A DNA stretch of 64,000 nt. Source: Strigops habroptila. Its lineage: Eukaryota; Chordata; Aves; Psittaciformes; Psittacidae. The position numbers and the translations under genes were made by a program. The stretch covers positions 53,142,593 to 53,206,592 of the forward strand of contig NC_044282.2 in NCBI RefSeq assembly GCF_004027225.2, given 5' to 3'. Below are positions 60,483-64,000 of this stretch, one piece after another. How positions within the stretch are numbered: position 1 is the stretch's first letter; every line of letters begins with the position of its first letter. The notes below the pieces were generated by a model. It ran no database searches and was not told the origin of the DNA. It saw only the letters and a program-made list of their open reading frames with translations.

Positions 60483-61467
60483 CTGACATGGCAAAAACTG
60501 AGATGTATGTGATGTTTACATAAAATTATGAACTGTGTATGCAGTTTTTTATGTAAAATATTAAAAGATTCTATGCTGACATTTGGGAGAGCAGTGGTGT
60601 GATTTATGGAGACTGTCTTCTGCATGCAACAATACACCTGGGCGGTGTGGAGGGAGACAAGAGTTTGCTCCTGTCCGCGAATGCTATTGTTTGTGTTTTC
60701 TCCTGGCTGCAATACTTGTCTGGCAGCTTTCAGAGGCTGGGGAGGTTATTTTACTTTGAGGAAGCTGCTCCGTTAATTCTTCTGTACAGGTGGCACGTGG
60801 AAGTGTGCCCCACATTCAAGGTGCTGACTAACCCATCCTCGCTGCTGAGCTCAAGGAGCATCTGTGCCTGGTGGGCTCAGGCTCCCGGTGCTCTGTCACT
60901 CCCTGCCCTTGCTGTCTGTTGGTGATTGGGGTGAGGTCTGGGCTTGTGTAGCAACAAAGCAGGTGGAAAACTGAAAAGCAGCAGTGGAAATAGGGCTTAT
61001 TTCAAACAAAGTATTTAACTGAAAGCAGTTTTTATTAGTGAACTGCACTTTGCTTGGAGTGAATCCCTGTTTGCTGCAGCCTGACATGCGGACGGGCTTT
61101 GCTCGCTGTTGAATCTGAAGCAGGAGGCTTTGCTTGTGCTGCAGCAGTCTCCTAAGTCGCCTGGCTGGGTTTCCTAATTGCTGGCCTCATGAATTCAGGT
61201 AGCAATGTAAAAAGTCCAGGTCTCTCCACATCAGGGATCCCCAGCAGAACATCATACCTGCCCATCACTCACTGTCCTGTGCTCCCTGCTGAGCCTCAGC
61301 TGCCTGGACAGGCGCAGGCAGGAGCACCAGCCCCTGTGGCTGCTGCCTGCAGCAGCAGCTGCTGGCAGAAGTGGTGGCCTGGTGCAAAATGCATGACACG
61401 ATTCTCACCAAACAGTAAGACCCATGCCCAAAGTGCTGATGTCTCCTTTTTTTTCTTCTTTTTCTCA

Positions 61468-61562
61468 TAGAATGAATCATGGAATCACAAGATGGTTTGA
61501 GTTGGAAGGGACCTTAAGCATCATCTGGTTCCAACTGCCCTGCCAGGGATTTTTCTGAACCT
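61468..61562 (-). repeat. CR1 LINE 3' end, short
   Basis: TCATAGAATGAATCATGGAA then 'ttgagttggaagggacctta' and 'catctggttccaactgccct' is the reversed CR1 terminus, truncated after about 95 bases. Confidence 0.9.
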
Positions 61563-63562
61563 AACGTGTTCAGAAATGTTAATAAATACCAAGGCAGGCA
61601 GAACACATTTAGTGGCTTTTGCTCATTCGTTCAGAGAGGGCTCTGCCAGCTGCCAACTGATAGCACTGGGCCTTTTCTGACAGACTACAGAAATGGTGAC
61701 TTTAGATTATAGAAATAGTTCATTGAGTGTAGAAATAGTGGGCTCCTTGTTTGACAGCTGGGAAGTCAATCAGAAATAGTGCGGAATTACCTGGGTTTAC
61801 ATTTTGAAGACTTCAAATGCTAGAGGACATGCTCAGTCCATGCTGTGAGTTTATTGCGCTGTTTCCTATGATTCCTAATGAAAGACAGTGGCATTTTCAC
61901 TTACACAATTTAGCCAGGATTTCTTCAAAGGTACATAAGTCCCAGGTTTTGGGTATCCACTTCCAAGGATTTCAATTCTCCTGATATTCAAAGGGTAGGT
62001 TTCTAATCTTGAATTTGAGAACCCCAAAATCACTGTTTGGTCCTAAAATCTTAGGTGTTAAAAGGGCCACCACTAAAGACCTCATTCTTGCAAAGGCACT
62101 GAAAAGCCTAGTTCTGTGCAGTGTAGCACTGTTGTGCTCGATATCAGCCAGTGACATTAAAATCAGCATTGGAAAGTTCTTCCTTAACCTGATTGCAGTA
62201 GCTGCAAAATTTAGGCATTCTGTTAGACTGCAGCAATAATGAATCTTCTCAAAACCCCAGAGGAGAAAGCATTAATATTTGTATTTTAAACACTGGGAAA
62301 TGGGTTAGCATCACATCTGCATAATTATACCAGTATTTTCCACAAAGGTGCTTACAAGGTAATTACATTCATTATTTCCAGTTGGACCTTTGCCCAAGTC
62401 AGGGCTTCAGCATCTGGCCCAAGGGGGAAAAGCTGCAAGAAAACACACTTCAGTTTTAACTGAGCGTGACCTTTCTCTGCTACTTGTGAAGCTGTGAGTA
62501 AGCCGACAGAGTGAGATCACCATGTGGGAGTCCGCCCCTCGGGTCAGACGGTGGGATTGGAGCCAGCACTCACTTTGTGCTGTCTTGCTTGCTCATTAGC
62601 GTCAATGGCTTTGGTGGAGGGGGACATGAGGTGTGGCTCGTCCCACCTGCCTTGACTCAACCCTGACATGGCCAGGCTGACACCCCAGGGCCACACTGCT
62701 GCCCTATGAGGACGTCGCACTGACCAACTGCACCCCATGGCTGTGTAACACACAGGGTCTGCCCCCCGCTGGGACCAGGCAGGGCTCTGAGCAGGCCATC
62801 CCATGACCCACACCGTGCCTGCAGAGGTTTGGTGCCATGCAGACCTCCCCTTGCTGGTCTTCATCTGGTCCCAGTCTGTCTTCTGTAACCTGCTGACTGG
62901 AGAAGAGATGACAATGAGTAAGTTAGAGCATCAAAGGAAAGTCAACAACCAACCCATCTCGCTGTCCCCATGCACACTGCTGGGCACGCGGAGACTTCCC
63001 TGGCTGTCTCCACATGCCTGCGCAGATGTCCTCAGCTGAGGAAAGGTTGCACCTTCCCTTGCTCTGTTCAGGACTAGTTCAACATCTTCAAAAAATATTT
63101 CTTCTGGTGCGAGCCAGAGCTCCATGGTACCAACAGGGGAATTTGCTGTCATTTTCATCCTTAGCAGCAAATCCTGTGGATGTGGAAAAGCCTCACTGAA
63201 AGGTCCACTCATCTCCAGCATTCTCCACCCAAGTGAGGGGGCTGCTTGTGCACTCCCACATTGAGGCAAGGTTGGATCCTCTGGCAGTATGAGGGTGTCT
63301 CATCTGGGCAGCCCATAAATGAAGGCAGCAGGGAAGGTCAGCACCACCTTGTCTCCTCCTGGAGAGACAGCAACAGCAGCTGTGAGTAGTCCTGCTGTGA
63401 TCAAACAGAGACTCTCTGTTTAGAAAGCACACTCCATGGGGTGTGCCAAACAAAGGATAAGTCATCTTTGGTGGGAGAAAGAAGTCAGTAAAAATCCTTT
63501 GTAATTTTGGCAAAATGTTTTTCAATGCACTTGCTATACATTGGAATTAAACTATGTTTGTG

Positions 63563-63630
63563 AGGTCATGGTTGGACTTGATGATCTTAAAGGTCTTTTC
63601 CAACTTAGTCAATCCTATGATTCTATACAT
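63563..63630 (+). repeat. CR1 LINE 3' end, short
   Basis: 'ggtcatggttggacttgatg' then 'atcttaaaggtcttttccaa' and 'cctatgattctata' is a plus-strand CR1 terminus of about 65 bases. Confidence 0.88.
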
Positions 63631-64000
63631 GTTTTTGCTAGGGTTTTTTTTAACCTCGTGCAACTCCAAATCCTACAATGGGCTTGCATGAGTGCAAGCA
63701 GATGCAGAATTTGAAGCAATGTCCTCTTATATGGCTTTCTGGTTTTGCAGTAATAACTTAATTTAGCTCAATTTGCCTTACCCTGTGTTGCACAGGTTGC
63801 AAGTCTTTTTTAGCAATTTGATACAGAGTTGACACAAATTCCCTGAAGTAAGAGAAAAAAAGTACTTTGAGGAGCTCCACAAGTATTTTACTAGAATCGG
63901 TGTCACTAACTGGAATTCACTTACAGATTTTATTCCCTGACTGCAGAAAGTAAAAAATGCCCAGTTTGGTCCTCCAGATTTTAGTGGACTGTAGCACTAG

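Larger units (their letters stand above)
59092..60580 (+). other. RHOB: RHOB 3'UTR
   Basis: The 3'UTR is GC-moderate at first and becomes AU-rich after about 59990, with U-rich stretches. Two canonical AATAAA signals (60227-60232 and 60477-60482) and an ATTAAA-type element near 60560 suggest alternative 3' ends between about 60250 and 60580. Short open frames inside it are not genes. RHOB mRNA is known to be unstable and regulated through AU-rich 3'UTR elements. Confidence 0.7.
60590..64000. other. Intergenic region right of RHOB
   Basis: About 3.4 kb with two short CR1 3' ends and no recognised gene. The open frames up to 112 codons show no family signature. Confidence 0.6.

Overview
The window looks like bird genomic DNA. 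It carries at least a dozen fragments of CR1 LINEs with the avian 3' end (short repeats of the ATTCTATGA type, usually seen here reversed as TCATAGAAT). It has AT-rich introns and intergenic DNA, two strong CpG islands, and the gene order PUM2 - SLC7A15 - RHOB. From memory, that order is also found on mouse chromosome 12 and human 2p24. I cannot name the species.

Layout. (1) 1-9500: the 5' end of PUM2 on the minus strand. A CpG-island promoter (about 8270-9480) holds a likely non-coding first exon ending at 8887. A 5.25 kb intron follows, then an exon at 3633-3270. That exon encodes a recognisable but degraded version of the Pumilio N-terminal extension and ends in an in-frame TAG at the splice donor. 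The rest of PUM2 lies beyond the left edge. (2) 9500-21946: intergenic, with CR1 fragments. (3) 21947-31341 (+): a complete six-coding-exon gene for a 484-residue amino-acid transporter of the SLC7 light-subunit family, best read as SLC7A15 (ArpAT). All splice junctions fit GT-AG and all phases agree. (4) 31800-51050: intergenic, with several CR1s, an LTR-like repeat, a small CpG-rich patch near 37.6-37.95 kb and an unexplained open frame at 48.36-48.74 kb. (5) 51636-51057 (-): a degenerate Rho GTPase gene copy closest to RHOB. (6) 57700-60580 (+): RHOB, a single-exon small GTPase gene in its own CpG island, with CCAAT and TATA-like promoter elements and a roughly 1.1-1.5 kb 3'UTR. (7) 60600-64000: intergenic, with two CR1 3' ends.

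The three genes are functionally unrelated: an mRNA-binding translational repressor, an amino-acid exchanger and an endosomal Rho GTPase. They are neighbours by conserved synteny, not by a shared pathway. The most informative points are the decayed Pumilio N-terminal exon, the intact SLC7A15 (a pseudogene in human, as I recall) with its long intron-free first coding exon, and the inverted RHOB-derived relic 7 kb from RHOB. I found no tRNA, rRNA, CRISPR array or bacterial or phage system.
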